Source of the DNA: Nitrospirota bacterium
GTDB taxonomy: Bacteria > Nitrospirota > Thermodesulfovibrionia > Thermodesulfovibrionales > Magnetobacteriaceae
DNA: 9,478 bases
NCBI GenBank assembly: GCA_015232165.1
Contig: JADGAE010000053.1
Location: 1 to 9,478, forward strand
Direction of reading: 5' to 3'
Below the pieces are notes generated by a model. The model was not told the origin of the DNA. It was given only the letters and a program-made list of their open reading frames with translations, and made no database searches. Each line of letters opens with the position of its first letter. Positions within the stretch are counted from its first letter, which is position 1. Position numbers and translations under genes: made by a program. This document shows positions 1-7,033 of the stretch, piece after piece.

Positions 1-82
1 AGGGCGCCTCCGCCCGCACGGCGGGTGTTGCCGCACCCCCTCCTCAGACCTCCCCTGCAAGGGGGCCAGCCCCCTTGACCCC
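1..82 (+). repeat. GC-rich intergenic repeat, copy 1 (inverted partner at 3349-3433)
   Basis: This stretch holds two blocks that recur in inverted orientation at 3349-3433. Block 1 (36-61) is 26 bp and matches the reverse complement of 3394-3419 with one mismatch. Block 2 (62-82) is 21 bp and matches the reverse complement of 3349-3369 exactly. Block 2 contains a short self-complementary core, GGGGGCCAGCCCCC at 61-74. The left part (1-35) is GC-rich and can fold, for example CGGC at 19-22 with GCCG at 30-33, but it is less conserved. There is no credible coding sequence. It looks like a dispersed intergenic, REP-like element; only two copies are visible here, so the size of the family is unknown. 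Confidence 0.75.
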
Positions 83-139
83 TTTATACGCATTTTTATT
101 ACCACTTGTTGTCTGCCAAAAATTTATACACCCCTTAAC

Positions 140-169
140 TTGACAAATTTGACCGCTTCGATCCATTAT
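140..169 (+). promoter_or_regulatory. possible sigma70-like promoter for the epimerase gene
   Basis: A perfect -35 consensus, TTGACA, lies at 140-145. CATTAT at 164-169 (four of six matches to TATAAT) follows after an 18-nt spacer. The surrounding 83-185 stretch is AT-rich compared with the repeat before it. A weakness is that transcription would start near 176, inside the ribosome-binding site GGTAGGA (174-180), so the real -10 or start point may differ. Confidence 0.3.
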
Positions 170-185
170 TAATGGTAGGATAGCG

Positions 186-1142
186 ATGAAGATTCTGGTC
201 ACTGGTGGAGCCGGTTTTATAGGGTCAAACGTGGTTGATGCCTACATAGGGGCAGGTCATGAGGTGGTTGTCATGGACAACCTCTCGGGCGGTAAGTGGG
301 ATAATCTCAACCCGCGTGCCCGTTTCTACCTCATGGATGTACGCAGCAGGGAGGTTTTTACCGTCTTTGCGAGGGAGTGCTTTGACCTGGTCAATCACCA
401 TGCTGCACAGATGTCAGTCCCAGCTTCCGTAGAAGACCCAGCCTATGACGCTGATGTCAACGTCCTGGGGTTTATAAACATCCTTGAGGCATCCAGAAAG
501 ACGGGTGTGGGGAAGGTTATTTTTATATCCTCCGGCGGTGCCGTCTACGGAGAGGCCGCCCAATACCCAACGTCCGAGTCCTGCCATCCTCAGCCGCTCT
601 CTCCCTATGCCGTCACAAAGGCGGTATCGGAACAGTACCTGACCTTTTACAGACACCAATACGCACTGGACTATACCGTGCTAAGATATGCCAACGTCTA
701 TGGACCAAGACAGATACCCCACGGAGAGGCCGGCGTGGTTGCCATCTTTATGGACAGGCTCCTTGATGGTAGGCAATGCCTGCTGTACCATTACCCTAAA
801 GATTCACGGGGGATGATACGCGACTACTGCTTTGTGGCCGATGTGGTGGAAGCCAACATTGCAGCCATCGAGCGGGGCAGCGGCGAGGCAATAAACATAG
901 GCACGGGAAAGGAAACGTATACAAGGGAGCTGTTTGAGACTATATTTGACGCACTCAAGTCTTACAGACCCGACGTCGATAACCACCTGCGTACCCTGAT
1001 AAGTAAACCTGCACGTGCAGGAGACCTCACAAGGAGCTGTCTGGTGGTGGATAAGGCAAGGCGAGTCTTAGGGGTTGAGGCCGGACATTCGCTGGCAGAG
1101 GGGATCAGCAAAACGATGCAGTGGCGTCTTGGGTTGAGTTAG
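186..1142 (+). CDS. NAD-dependent epimerase/dehydratase (UDP-glucose 4-epimerase-like, extended SDR)
   Basis: This 318-aa cytoplasmic protein belongs to the extended short-chain dehydrogenase family that epimerises or dehydrates nucleotide sugars. The N-terminal Rossmann motif GGAGFIG is at residues 7-13 and an acidic Asp at 31 follows the second strand, as expected for NAD binding. The catalytic triad is visible as Ser115/Ser116 in ISSGGAVYG and Tyr141-x3-Lys145 in SPYAVTK. The RDY motif at 212-214 and the NIGTG motif at 237-241 are typical of GalE-like enzymes. ATG at 186 is preceded by GGTAGGA. The length is normal for the family. The substrate cannot be fixed from sequence; UDP-glucose/UDP-galactose epimerisation is the default guess. 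It is not closely similar to the second epimerase at 3481-4500, so the two are paralogues with probably different substrates. It may be co-transcribed with vorB 52 bp downstream. Confidence 0.9.
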   Translation: MKILVTGGAGFIGSNVVDAYIGAGHEVVVMDNLSGGKWDNLNPRARFYLMDVRSREVFTVFARECFDLVNHHAAQMSVPASVEDPAYDADVNVLGFINILEASRKTGVGKVIFISSGGAVYGEAAQYPTSESCHPQPLSPYAVTKAVSEQYLTFYRHQYALDYTVLRYANVYGPRQIPHGEAGVVAIFMDRLLDGRQCLLYHYPKDSRGMIRDYCFVADVVEANIAAIERGSGEAINIGTGKETYTRELFETIFDALKSYRPDVDNHLRTLISKPARAGDLTRSCLVVDKARRVLGVEAGHSLAEGISKTMQWRLGLS

Positions 1143-1194
1143 CCGGAGGTAAAGTCGGTGTTTTTACGGATTTTAGCTTTACTGGATTGACCTT

Positions 1195-2274
1195 ATGACA
1201 AGACAGCGGACGCTGATGAAGGGTAATGAGGCAATAGCAGAGGCGGCAATATATGCCGACTGTCGTTTTTATGCCGGTTATCCCATAACACCACAAAACG
1301 AGATACCCGAGTACCTGTCCAGGAGGATGCCCGAGGTTGGTGGAGTGTTTATCCAGGCCGAAAGTGAGATATCCGCCATCAACATGGTCTATGGAGCCGC
1401 GGCTGCCGGTGTGCGCGCCATGACGTCATCAAGTTCACCCGGGATCAGTCTCAAGCAGGAGGGGATATCATTTTTGGCCGGAGCGGAGCTGCCTTCGGTG
1501 ATTGTAAACATGCAGAGGGGTGGGCCGGGGTTGGGCAACATCTCGGGGTCACAGTCGGACTATTTCCAGTCGGTCAAGGGTGGAGGACATGGCGATTACA
1601 GGCTGTTGGTGTATGCGCCCTGCAACGTACAGGAGATGTGGGACCTCACGCTGTTGTCATTTGACAAGGCCGACCTGTATAGAAACCCCGTGTTGATCCT
1701 GGCCGATGCGATACTGGGACAGATGATGGAACCCTTTTATCCAACACCATACGTAAAGCCGGACCTTCCCCAAAAGGATTGGGCGCTTACCGGGTGCCTT
1801 AACAGGGCACCTAACATTATAAGAACCCTCTATATGGAGGATGGGATGCTGGAAGAGAAAAACAACATCCTCGCCGACAAGTACCGACAGATGAGGGCAT
1901 CAGAGGTGAGATACGAGGCAATTGATGTGGAGGATGCCGTGATTATAGTGGTAGCCTTTGGAAGCGCTGCCAGGATTGCACTGTCGGCTATAAAGACCCA
2001 CCAGAAGGAAGGCCTGAAGGTTGGACTCTTCAGACCTATAACACTGTATCCATTCCCGGAGAAAGAGCTAAACAATCTGGCCAACAAAGACGTCAAATTC
2101 CTCACCATTGAGCTAAACACGGGCCAGATGGTCGAGGACGTGCGACTTGCCGTAAATGGCAAGGCTGAAGTCCTTTTCTACGGAAGGGCAGGCGGAGCCA
2201 TCATCAGGTCAAATGATGTCTATGACGTTATTAACTCTTGTTACGCAGAGAAACAAAAAAATTCAGCAACTTAG
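1195..2274 (+). CDS. vorB: 2-oxoacid:ferredoxin oxidoreductase alpha subunit, VorB type
   Basis: This 359-aa protein is the alpha (pyrimidine-binding) subunit of a thiamine-diphosphate 2-oxoacid:ferredoxin oxidoreductase, which couples oxidative decarboxylation of a 2-oxoacid to ferredoxin reduction and CoA-thioester formation. Family motifs are clear: MKGNEAIAEAAI near residue 8, FYAGYPITPQNEIPEY at 25-40, the glutamate-containing IQAESEISAINMVYGAAAAG at 53-72, SSSSPGISLKQEG at 78-90, and FYGRAGG near residue 330. The motif set resembles subunits called VorB (3-methyl-2-oxobutanoate) more than pyruvate-type enzymes, but VorB and KorA are hard to separate. ATG at 1195 lacks a good ribosome-binding site. 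An in-frame TAG at 1174 rules out a longer start, and ATG at 1216 is the alternative. The beta, gamma and ferredoxin-like subunits, usually adjacent, are absent on both sides. Confidence 0.9.
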   Translation: MTRQRTLMKGNEAIAEAAIYADCRFYAGYPITPQNEIPEYLSRRMPEVGGVFIQAESEISAINMVYGAAAAGVRAMTSSSSPGISLKQEGISFLAGAELPSVIVNMQRGGPGLGNISGSQSDYFQSVKGGGHGDYRLLVYAPCNVQEMWDLTLLSFDKADLYRNPVLILADAILGQMMEPFYPTPYVKPDLPQKDWALTGCLNRAPNIIRTLYMEDGMLEEKNNILADKYRQMRASEVRYEAIDVEDAVIIVVAFGSAARIALSAIKTHQKEGLKVGLFRPITLYPFPEKELNNLANKDVKFLTIELNTGQMVEDVRLAVNGKAEVLFYGRAGGAIIRSNDVYDVINSCYAEKQKNSAT

Positions 2275-2348
2275 ATAAAAGAAGGCAAACCCCTCCATTG
2301 TCTCCTTCCGGTCTCTTTGCATTCTCCTCTGAACATCCGGCCTCCGCG

Positions 2349-3302
2349 TCACCACTTGCGATCAAGAGAGTGCAGTTTGTCTTGTGCTTGTTTATATCCA
2401 AGCTGTGCCGCCCTGGTCCAGTCGGCGATAGCCCTGTCATAACGTCCTTTCTTATCGCAGGCAAGACCACGATGGTAGTACGCATAGGCATCGCGTGGGT
2501 CTAACTCAATAGCCCTGGTGTAATCGGCAATGGCCCTGTCACGGTCGCCCTTTCTGCCCCAGGCGATACCTCTATTATTGTATGCACCAACATACCGCGG
2601 GTCTAACTCAACGGCCCTGGTGTAATCGGCAATGGCCCTGTCGTAGTCTCCTTTTTCAACCAGGGCAAGACCACGATTATTGTACGCCCATGCAAACCGT
2701 GGGTTTATCTCAATTGCCTTGTTGTAGTCCACGATAGCCCTGTCGTAGTCCCCTTTTTCAACCAGGGCAAGACCACGATAAGAGTACGCCTCGGCAAGTC
2801 GCGGGTCTAACTCAACGGCCCTGGTGTAATTGGCAACAGCCTTGTCGTAATCTCCCTTGTCAAAGCAGGCAAGGCCGCGCTTTACATACGCCTCGGCATC
2901 CCGCGGGGTTATATCAATAGCGCTCTTGCTGTTTCCCTTGGCGTCGGTGTTGCCTGCCCTGTGACCAATGGATAGTAAATGCTCCCGTGCATGCTTGGAA
3001 CCAAGTTGTGCCGCCTTGGTCCAATCCGCGATGGCCTTATCATGGAGCCCTTTCTTGTCGTAGGCAAAACCACGACTAAAGTAAGCCCAGACAAACCCGG
3101 GGTTTATCTCAACGGCCCTGGTGTAATCAGCAATAGCCCTGTCGCAGTCCCCTTTTTCAAACCAGGAAAAACCGCGAAAAGAGTACACCTCCGCAAATTG
3201 CGGGGCTAACTCAACGGCCCTGGTAAAATCAGCAATAGCCCTGTCGTGGTCCCCCTCTCTGCCCCGGGCAATACCACGATTGAAATACTCATTAGCCTCC
3301 AA
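2349..3302 (-). CDS. tetratricopeptide-repeat (TPR) protein with eight repeats
   Basis: This 317-aa protein is almost wholly TPRs, 34-residue helical hairpins that scaffold protein-protein contacts. Eight repeats are visible at about residues 3-36, 37-70, 71-104, 137-170, 171-204, 205-238, 239-272 and 273-306, with the consensus YNNRGLALVEKGDYDRAIADY. Repeats 3 and 8 both end in the variant IADWT(K/R)AAQLG followed by a basic, Leu-rich cap, so the protein reads as two modules (three plus five repeats). The linker (105-136) ends in a TPR-tail remnant, SAIDITPRDAEAY. There is no signal peptide or membrane segment, so it is probably cytoplasmic. The start is TTG at 3302, chosen because an in-frame TAA lies just upstream and AGAGGG sits about 8 nt before it. 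It is convergent with vorB, 74 bp between the stops. The binding partner is unknown. Confidence 0.85.
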   Translation of the reverse strand: MEANEYFNRGIARGREGDHDRAIADFTRAVELAPQFAEVYSFRGFSWFEKGDCDRAIADYTRAVEINPGFVWAYFSRGFAYDKKGLHDKAIADWTKAAQLGSKHAREHLLSIGHRAGNTDAKGNSKSAIDITPRDAEAYVKRGLACFDKGDYDKAVANYTRAVELDPRLAEAYSYRGLALVEKGDYDRAIVDYNKAIEINPRFAWAYNNRGLALVEKGDYDRAIADYTRAVELDPRYVGAYNNRGIAWGRKGDRDRAIADYTRAIELDPRDAYAYYHRGLACDKKGRYDRAIADWTRAAQLGYKQAQDKLHSLDRKW

Positions 3303-3327
3303 ACAGACAGTCCCTCTTTAGTATCCT

Positions 3328-3356
3328 CTTAAAAAAGCATGGTAAAATGGGGTCAA
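3328..3356 (-). promoter_or_regulatory. possible promoter of the TPR gene, -35 supplied by the repeat
   Basis: On the minus strand TTGACC (3356-3351), the conserved outer end of the repeat, is followed after a 17-nt spacer by TTTAAG (3333-3328), which matches TATAAT at four of six positions. It lies about 30 nt upstream of the TTG start at 3302. The spacing fits a sigma70-type promoter, but the -10 is weak and this is only a candidate. Confidence 0.25.
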
Positions 3357-3433
3357 GGGGGCTGGCCCCTTTTATTGCCAGTGCGGCTCGCACCTTGCGG
3401 GGGAGGTCTGAGGAGGGGGCGGAGCCGCCCTCC
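3349..3433 (-). repeat. GC-rich intergenic repeat, copy 2 (inverted relative to copy 1)
   Basis: Read on the minus strand this is the same two-block element as 1-82: the 26-bp block (3419-3394, one mismatch) and the 21-bp block (3369-3349, identical). Here the blocks are separated by about 24 bp that copy 1 lacks. That insert contains its own small hairpin, GTGCG-AGC-CGCAC on the minus strand. The outer left part, 3415-3433, forms a GC-rich hairpin (GGGCGG-AG-CCGCCC). It sits between the epimerase stop and the TPR start, so it is wholly intergenic. The 62-codon open frame that crosses it is not considered a gene. Confidence 0.75.
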
Positions 3434-3450
3434 TTCTTTCTCTTACCATG

Positions 3451-3476
3451 AAAAATAAAGAAGATACCCTCTTTAT
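3451..3476 (-). terminator. intrinsic terminator after the epimerase gene
   Basis: On the minus strand, 4 nt past the TAA at 3481-3483, the sequence ATAAAGAGG-GTAT-CTTCTTTAT forms a 9-bp stem (one G-T wobble) with a 4-nt loop (3476-3455), followed directly by TTTT (3454-3451). The stem is AT-rich, so its strength is uncertain. Its position right after the last gene of the long leftward unit supports a terminator role. Confidence 0.55.
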
Positions 3477-3480
3477 CCAT

Positions 3481-4500
3481 TTACTTTGAAAAAAAACCAC
3501 TATCCTGATAGTATGTGGTATACCAGTTTACAAACGCCCTGATACCAACCTCTATTGGGGTTGCCGGCCTAAAGCCGACGTCTTGTTCCAGGTCGGAGGT
3601 ATCGGCGTATGTCTCTGCTACGTCGCCGGCCTGGATTTCCATGAAGTTTTTACGGGCCTCTTTGCCGATGGCTTTCTCTATGCACTCTATAAAGCGCATC
3701 AGTTCAACGGGTGTGTTGTTACCGATGTTGTAGAGCTTGTAGGGGGCAAAGCTGGTTGATACACGCCCGTTCCAGGTTGGATCAGGTTGGGCAACACGGT
3801 CTATCACCCTGACAACCCCCTCTACGATATCATCTATGTAGGTGAAGTCCCTGACCATCTTTCCGAAGTTAAACACATCTATGGGCCTGTTGTTGAGGAT
3901 TGCATCGGTGAAGAGGAAGAGCGCCATATCCGGACGCCCCCACGGGCCATACACCGTAAAAAACCTAAGCCCCGTACAGGGTATACCATACAGATTTGCA
4001 TACGTATGGGCCATCAACTCGTTTGATTTCTTTGTTGCAGCATACAGAGACACCGGATGGTCTACGTTGTGTTCGACGCTGAAGGGCTTGTCCTTGTTTG
4101 CCCCGTAGACGGAACTTGATGAGGCAAATACAAGGTGTTTGACCTTGTTATGCCTACACCCCTCAAGGATGTTTAAGAAGCCGTTGACGTTGCTCTGTAT
4201 GTAGGCATGGGGATTGACCAGTGAATACCTGACACCAGCCTGGGCTGCCAGGTTTACAACGCAGTCAAAGGACTCCGTCTCAAACAACAACTGCATGGCG
4301 TCTCTGTCGGTTATATCTATTTTTATAAACTTGAACCCCGGGTTGCCATAAACCTGCTTTAGCCTGTCTAACTTTAGGTTGACGTCATAATAATCGTTGA
4401 GGTTGTCAATGCCAACGACGCTTCGCCCCATCTCCAGCAATCTCTTGCACAAATGAAAGCCAATAAAGCCTGCCGCTCCCGTTACCAGTATTTTAATCAT
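3481..4500 (-). CDS. UDP-glucuronate 4-epimerase-type NAD-dependent epimerase
   Basis: This 339-aa cytoplasmic extended SDR is expected to interconvert the C4 epimers of a UDP-sugar, most likely UDP-glucuronate to UDP-galacturonate, for surface polysaccharide synthesis. The NAD motif GAAGFIG is at residues 8-14. The signature NLNDYYDVNLK (33-43) and AGVRYSLVNPHAYIQSN (88-104) are characteristic of the UDP-GlcA 4-epimerase group (LpsL/Cap1J-like). The catalytic residues are Ser128 in FASSSSVYG and Tyr153-x3-Lys157 in SLYAATKKS. GPWGRPDMA (185-193) and the late AGDVAETYAD (291-300) also fit. The length is normal. Its ATG overlaps the stop of the dehydrogenase gene by 4 bp (ATGA, 4497-4500), implying translational coupling. 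A terminator-like hairpin follows directly. An alternative substrate is UDP-N-acetylglucosaminuronate, because the upstream dehydrogenase looks WbpA-like. Confidence 0.93.
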   Translation of the reverse strand: MIKILVTGAAGFIGFHLCKRLLEMGRSVVGIDNLNDYYDVNLKLDRLKQVYGNPGFKFIKIDITDRDAMQLLFETESFDCVVNLAAQAGVRYSLVNPHAYIQSNVNGFLNILEGCRHNKVKHLVFASSSSVYGANKDKPFSVEHNVDHPVSLYAATKKSNELMAHTYANLYGIPCTGLRFFTVYGPWGRPDMALFLFTDAILNNRPIDVFNFGKMVRDFTYIDDIVEGVVRVIDRVAQPDPTWNGRVSTSFAPYKLYNIGNNTPVELMRFIECIEKAIGKEARKNFMEIQAGDVAETYADTSDLEQDVGFRPATPIEVGIRAFVNWYTTYYQDSGFFSK

Positions 4501-5807
4501 GCTCTATAAACCTTTTCACTATTTATTTTGTTTCGTCTGAAGGCATCACGCGTATCAACGATACAGCGTGCGTGTTGTTCGATAAAGGCGTAATCAAAGG
4601 CGCTATGGTCTGTTATCAAGAGAGCCAGGTCTGCTTCTTTTAACAGTTCGGCGGTGAGTTCAACGCTCGTCATATCTATATCCGGATAGTGGCGATGTCC
4701 GCGACAGATACCGACGTAGGGGTCACTGTAGAACACCACGGCGCCATCTTTTATCAGCAACTGGATGATCTTCAAGGCCGGAGACTCTCTCTGATCGTCT
4801 ATGTCCTTCTTGTATGCAACACCCAGGACGAGTATCTTTGAACCTTTTAACGATTTATTAAAGGTGTTTAGTGTTCCAATGACCTTTTCAACCACAAAAA
4901 AAGGCATGTGTGTGTTTATCTCCCCGGCGAGTTCTATAAATCTGGTTGGAAAGTCGTACTGTCTGGCCTTCCAGGTCAGATAGAAGGGGTCGATAGGGAT
5001 GCAGTGTCCACCCAGTCCTGGGCCTGGGTAGAATGCCTGAAAACCAAAGGGTTTCGTCCTGGCCGCATCTATCACCTCCCATACGTCTATGTCCATGGCG
5101 TCAAAGAGCATCTTCATTTCGTTGACCAGGGCAATGTTTACGGCTCGATAGATGTTTTCCAGGAGCTTGGCCGCCTCGGCAACCTTTGTTGAGGATACCG
5201 GTATCGTCTTGGAGATTATCGTGTCATACAGCGCCTTTACAACGGTCAGGCAGTCGGGGCTATGACCGCTGACCACCTTTGGGATTGTGGATGTAGAGAA
5301 GCTAGTGTTGTTGGGGTCTTCGCGTTCCGCGGAGTAGGCCAGGTGGTAATCCACCCCTGCCGCTAAACCCGTCTCATCCAGGATTGCCCGTACATCTTCA
5401 CTGGTCGTACCGGGATACGTCGTGGATTCTAGCACTATCAGTTGCCCCTTTTTGAGATGCCTCGCAATGAGTCTGGTGGAGTCAAAGACGAACGTCAAAT
5501 CAGGCTCGCGGTACTTATTAAGAGGCGTGGGGACACAAATAATTATGCAATCCATATCAGCAAGGCCTGAAAAATCACAGGTTGGCAAAAACTGCCTGCC
5601 TATAAATTGCCTGATCCGTTCGATGTCAATATGCTTTAAATAACTCTTACCTTCTTTTAGCAAATCGACCTTTGTCTGGTCAATGTCAAACCCCGTAACG
5701 TTAAACCCCGTCCTTACAAATTCAATAAGCAGGGGCAACCCCACATAGCCAAGGCCGATTATCCCTATCTTTGCATCCCTGCTGTGTATCAGATCAACTA
5801 GACTCAT
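4497..5807 (-). CDS. wbpA: nucleotide-sugar 6-dehydrogenase, WbpA-like (UDP-GlcNAc/UDP-Glc dehydrogenase family)
   Basis: This 436-aa cytoplasmic enzyme oxidises the C6 hydroxyl of a UDP-hexose to a carboxylate using two NAD+, giving a uronic-acid donor for capsule, O-antigen or similar polymers. The N-terminal NAD site GLGYVG is at 18-23. The conserved CVPTPLN is at 91-97, the LESTTYPGTT loop at 126-135 and SAEREDPNN at 159-167. The substrate Lys/Asn pair K214 and N218 lies in KLLENIYRAVN, and the catalytic Cys is C269 in GPGLGGHCIPIDP. The run after it, DPFYLTWKARQY and TRFIELAGEINTHMP, matches WbpA-type UDP-N-acetylglucosamine dehydrogenases better than Ugd, so N-acetylated substrate is favoured but not proven. 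All three domains are complete. Its ATG overlaps the fabF-like stop by 4 bp (5804-5807), and its own stop overlaps the next gene by 4 bp. Confidence 0.93.
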   Translation of the reverse strand: MSLVDLIHSRDAKIGIIGLGYVGLPLLIEFVRTGFNVTGFDIDQTKVDLLKEGKSYLKHIDIERIRQFIGRQFLPTCDFSGLADMDCIIICVPTPLNKYREPDLTFVFDSTRLIARHLKKGQLIVLESTTYPGTTSEDVRAILDETGLAAGVDYHLAYSAEREDPNNTSFSTSTIPKVVSGHSPDCLTVVKALYDTIISKTIPVSSTKVAEAAKLLENIYRAVNIALVNEMKMLFDAMDIDVWEVIDAARTKPFGFQAFYPGPGLGGHCIPIDPFYLTWKARQYDFPTRFIELAGEINTHMPFFVVEKVIGTLNTFNKSLKGSKILVLGVAYKKDIDDQRESPALKIIQLLIKDGAVVFYSDPYVGICRGHRHYPDIDMTSVELTAELLKEADLALLITDHSAFDYAFIEQHARCIVDTRDAFRRNKINSEKVYRA

Positions 5808-7009
5808 ACGTTATCCTCACATTTTTTTAGTATTATTACCGCGTTGGTCCCTCCAAATCCAAATGAATTGGACAGTGCCGCCTTGACGGGCATTTTAACG
5901 GGTTCTCTGATGAGATTCATGACGCACCCCTGGTCAAGGTCATCGACGTTTATGGTGGGTGGTATGACCCCCTCCCTGACGGTCATGGCCGTAACAGCCA
6001 GTTCAAATGCCCCGGAGGCTGCAAGCATGTGTCCGGTGGCCGACTTATTGGCCGTTATGGGCAGAACGTCTATCGTCTGCTTAAACACCTCTCTTATGGC
6101 CGTTGCCTCGGAGAGGTCACCCAACCGTGTTGAACTGCCGTGGGTGTTGACGTGATCGATGTCACCGGCAGTCAGGCCGGCAATATTGATGGCACTGAGC
6201 ATGGCCATTGCCTGGGTGTTGTTGTCAGGTTTTACCTGGTTGTGGCCGTCGGAGCTGTTTGCATAGGCCGAGATTTCGGCATAGATTGAGGCGCCACGCC
6301 CAAACGCCCTGCCATACTCCTCAAGGATTAAGACCGCCGCACCCTCCGACAACACAAACCCGTCTCGCTTTGTGTCAAAGGGGCTGGATACATGTCTGCG
6401 GGAGAGCGCGCGACACGCCTCATATCCCATGAAACATATATCACACAACGGGGCATCACTACCCCCGCTGACAGCCATCTCCGCGTAGCCGTCACTTATC
6501 AGACGGTATGCCTCGCCAACGGCATTGGCCCCCGATGCACAGGCATTTGATATCCCCAGGGTATATCCCCGGCTGCCAAACACCTCGGAGATGTATGAGG
6601 CCGCCATCCCGGGCGTTGTCCCCGACATCAGGTAGCCTGAGAGTCGCCGGTGGTTGTTGATGTCGTAAAATGCCTCGTTAAGGCGCATGACCCCGCCCCG
6701 GCTTGTCCCCATTATGACGGCACAGTCCTTGACATAAGCGTGGTCTATGGCAGCATCTTCGATTGCCATTGAGGCTGCGACCAGGGCGTAGTGAATAAAG
6801 GGGTCTAGGCGCCTTCTCTGCTTCTGTGAGAGATACCTCTCCCATTGCAGTTCCTCCCCGCCAACAGAGGCAATCCTTCCACACCCCCTGCCTTCAACCG
6901 TACCCAACCCGCACCGACCGTCGATTAACCCATCCCAGGACTGCCTGAAGCTATTGCCCAAGGGGGTTATCGCGCCAATGCCTGTTATCACAACGCGTCT
7001 CTTCTTCAT
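5804..7009 (-). CDS. fabF: beta-ketoacyl-ACP synthase II-like (FabF-type) condensing enzyme
   Basis: This 401-aa protein is a thiolase-fold condensing enzyme that joins an acyl chain to malonyl-ACP. From ATG at 7009, the acyl-accepting Cys is C157 in SNACASGANAVGEA, and the catalytic histidines are H290 in VNTHGSSTRLGDLSE and H327 in NKSATGHMLAASG, with K322 also present. The C-terminal glycine loop SNSFGFGGTNA is at 380-390. All key residues are therefore intact. It is about a dozen residues shorter than E. coli FabF (413 aa), mainly in the N-terminal region. ATG at 7009 matches the usual family start (MKKRRVVITGIG); TTG at 7027 would add six residues. The GGGG tract lies too close to the ATG to be an ideal ribosome-binding site, so the start is not certain. 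It overlaps the UDP-sugar dehydrogenase by 4 bp. That setting suggests a specialised role (glycolipid or secondary metabolite) rather than housekeeping fatty acid synthesis. Confidence 0.9.
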   Translation of the reverse strand: MKKRRVVITGIGAITPLGNSFRQSWDGLIDGRCGLGTVEGRGCGRIASVGGEELQWERYLSQKQRRRLDPFIHYALVAASMAIEDAAIDHAYVKDCAVIMGTSRGGVMRLNEAFYDINNHRRLSGYLMSGTTPGMAASYISEVFGSRGYTLGISNACASGANAVGEAYRLISDGYAEMAVSGGSDAPLCDICFMGYEACRALSRRHVSSPFDTKRDGFVLSEGAAVLILEEYGRAFGRGASIYAEISAYANSSDGHNQVKPDNNTQAMAMLSAINIAGLTAGDIDHVNTHGSSTRLGDLSEATAIREVFKQTIDVLPITANKSATGHMLAASGAFELAVTAMTVREGVIPPTINVDDLDQGCVMNLIREPVKMPVKAALSNSFGFGGTNAVIILKKCEDNV

Positions 7010-7033
7010 TCCCCTTGTCCGTCTCAAGGCTGC

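Noticed and set aside
1830..2162. 110-codon open frame on the minus strand
   Set aside because: It is a shadow of vorB: Ser/Ile-rich with no motif, and vorB covers it completely with strong family conservation.
2275..2348. Bidirectional terminator between the convergent vorB and TPR genes
   Set aside because: Expected from the gene layout, but only a 4-bp CCGG pairing was seen, with no convincing stem and U-tract on either strand.
2440..3290. Tandem repeats resembling a CRISPR or satellite array
   Set aside because: The roughly 102-bp periodicity is in frame and encodes 34-residue TPR units, so it is a coding repeat.
3292..3480. 62-codon open frame on the minus strand
   Set aside because: It crosses the GC-rich repeat and the terminator hairpin, overlaps the TPR start, and has low-complexity basic/proline content with no recognisable domain. 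It is better explained as intergenic DNA.
7010..7027. TTG start at 7027 for the FabF-like gene
   Set aside because: It is possible, but TTG is rare and adds six basic residues before the normal family start. It is kept only as an alternative to ATG 7009.
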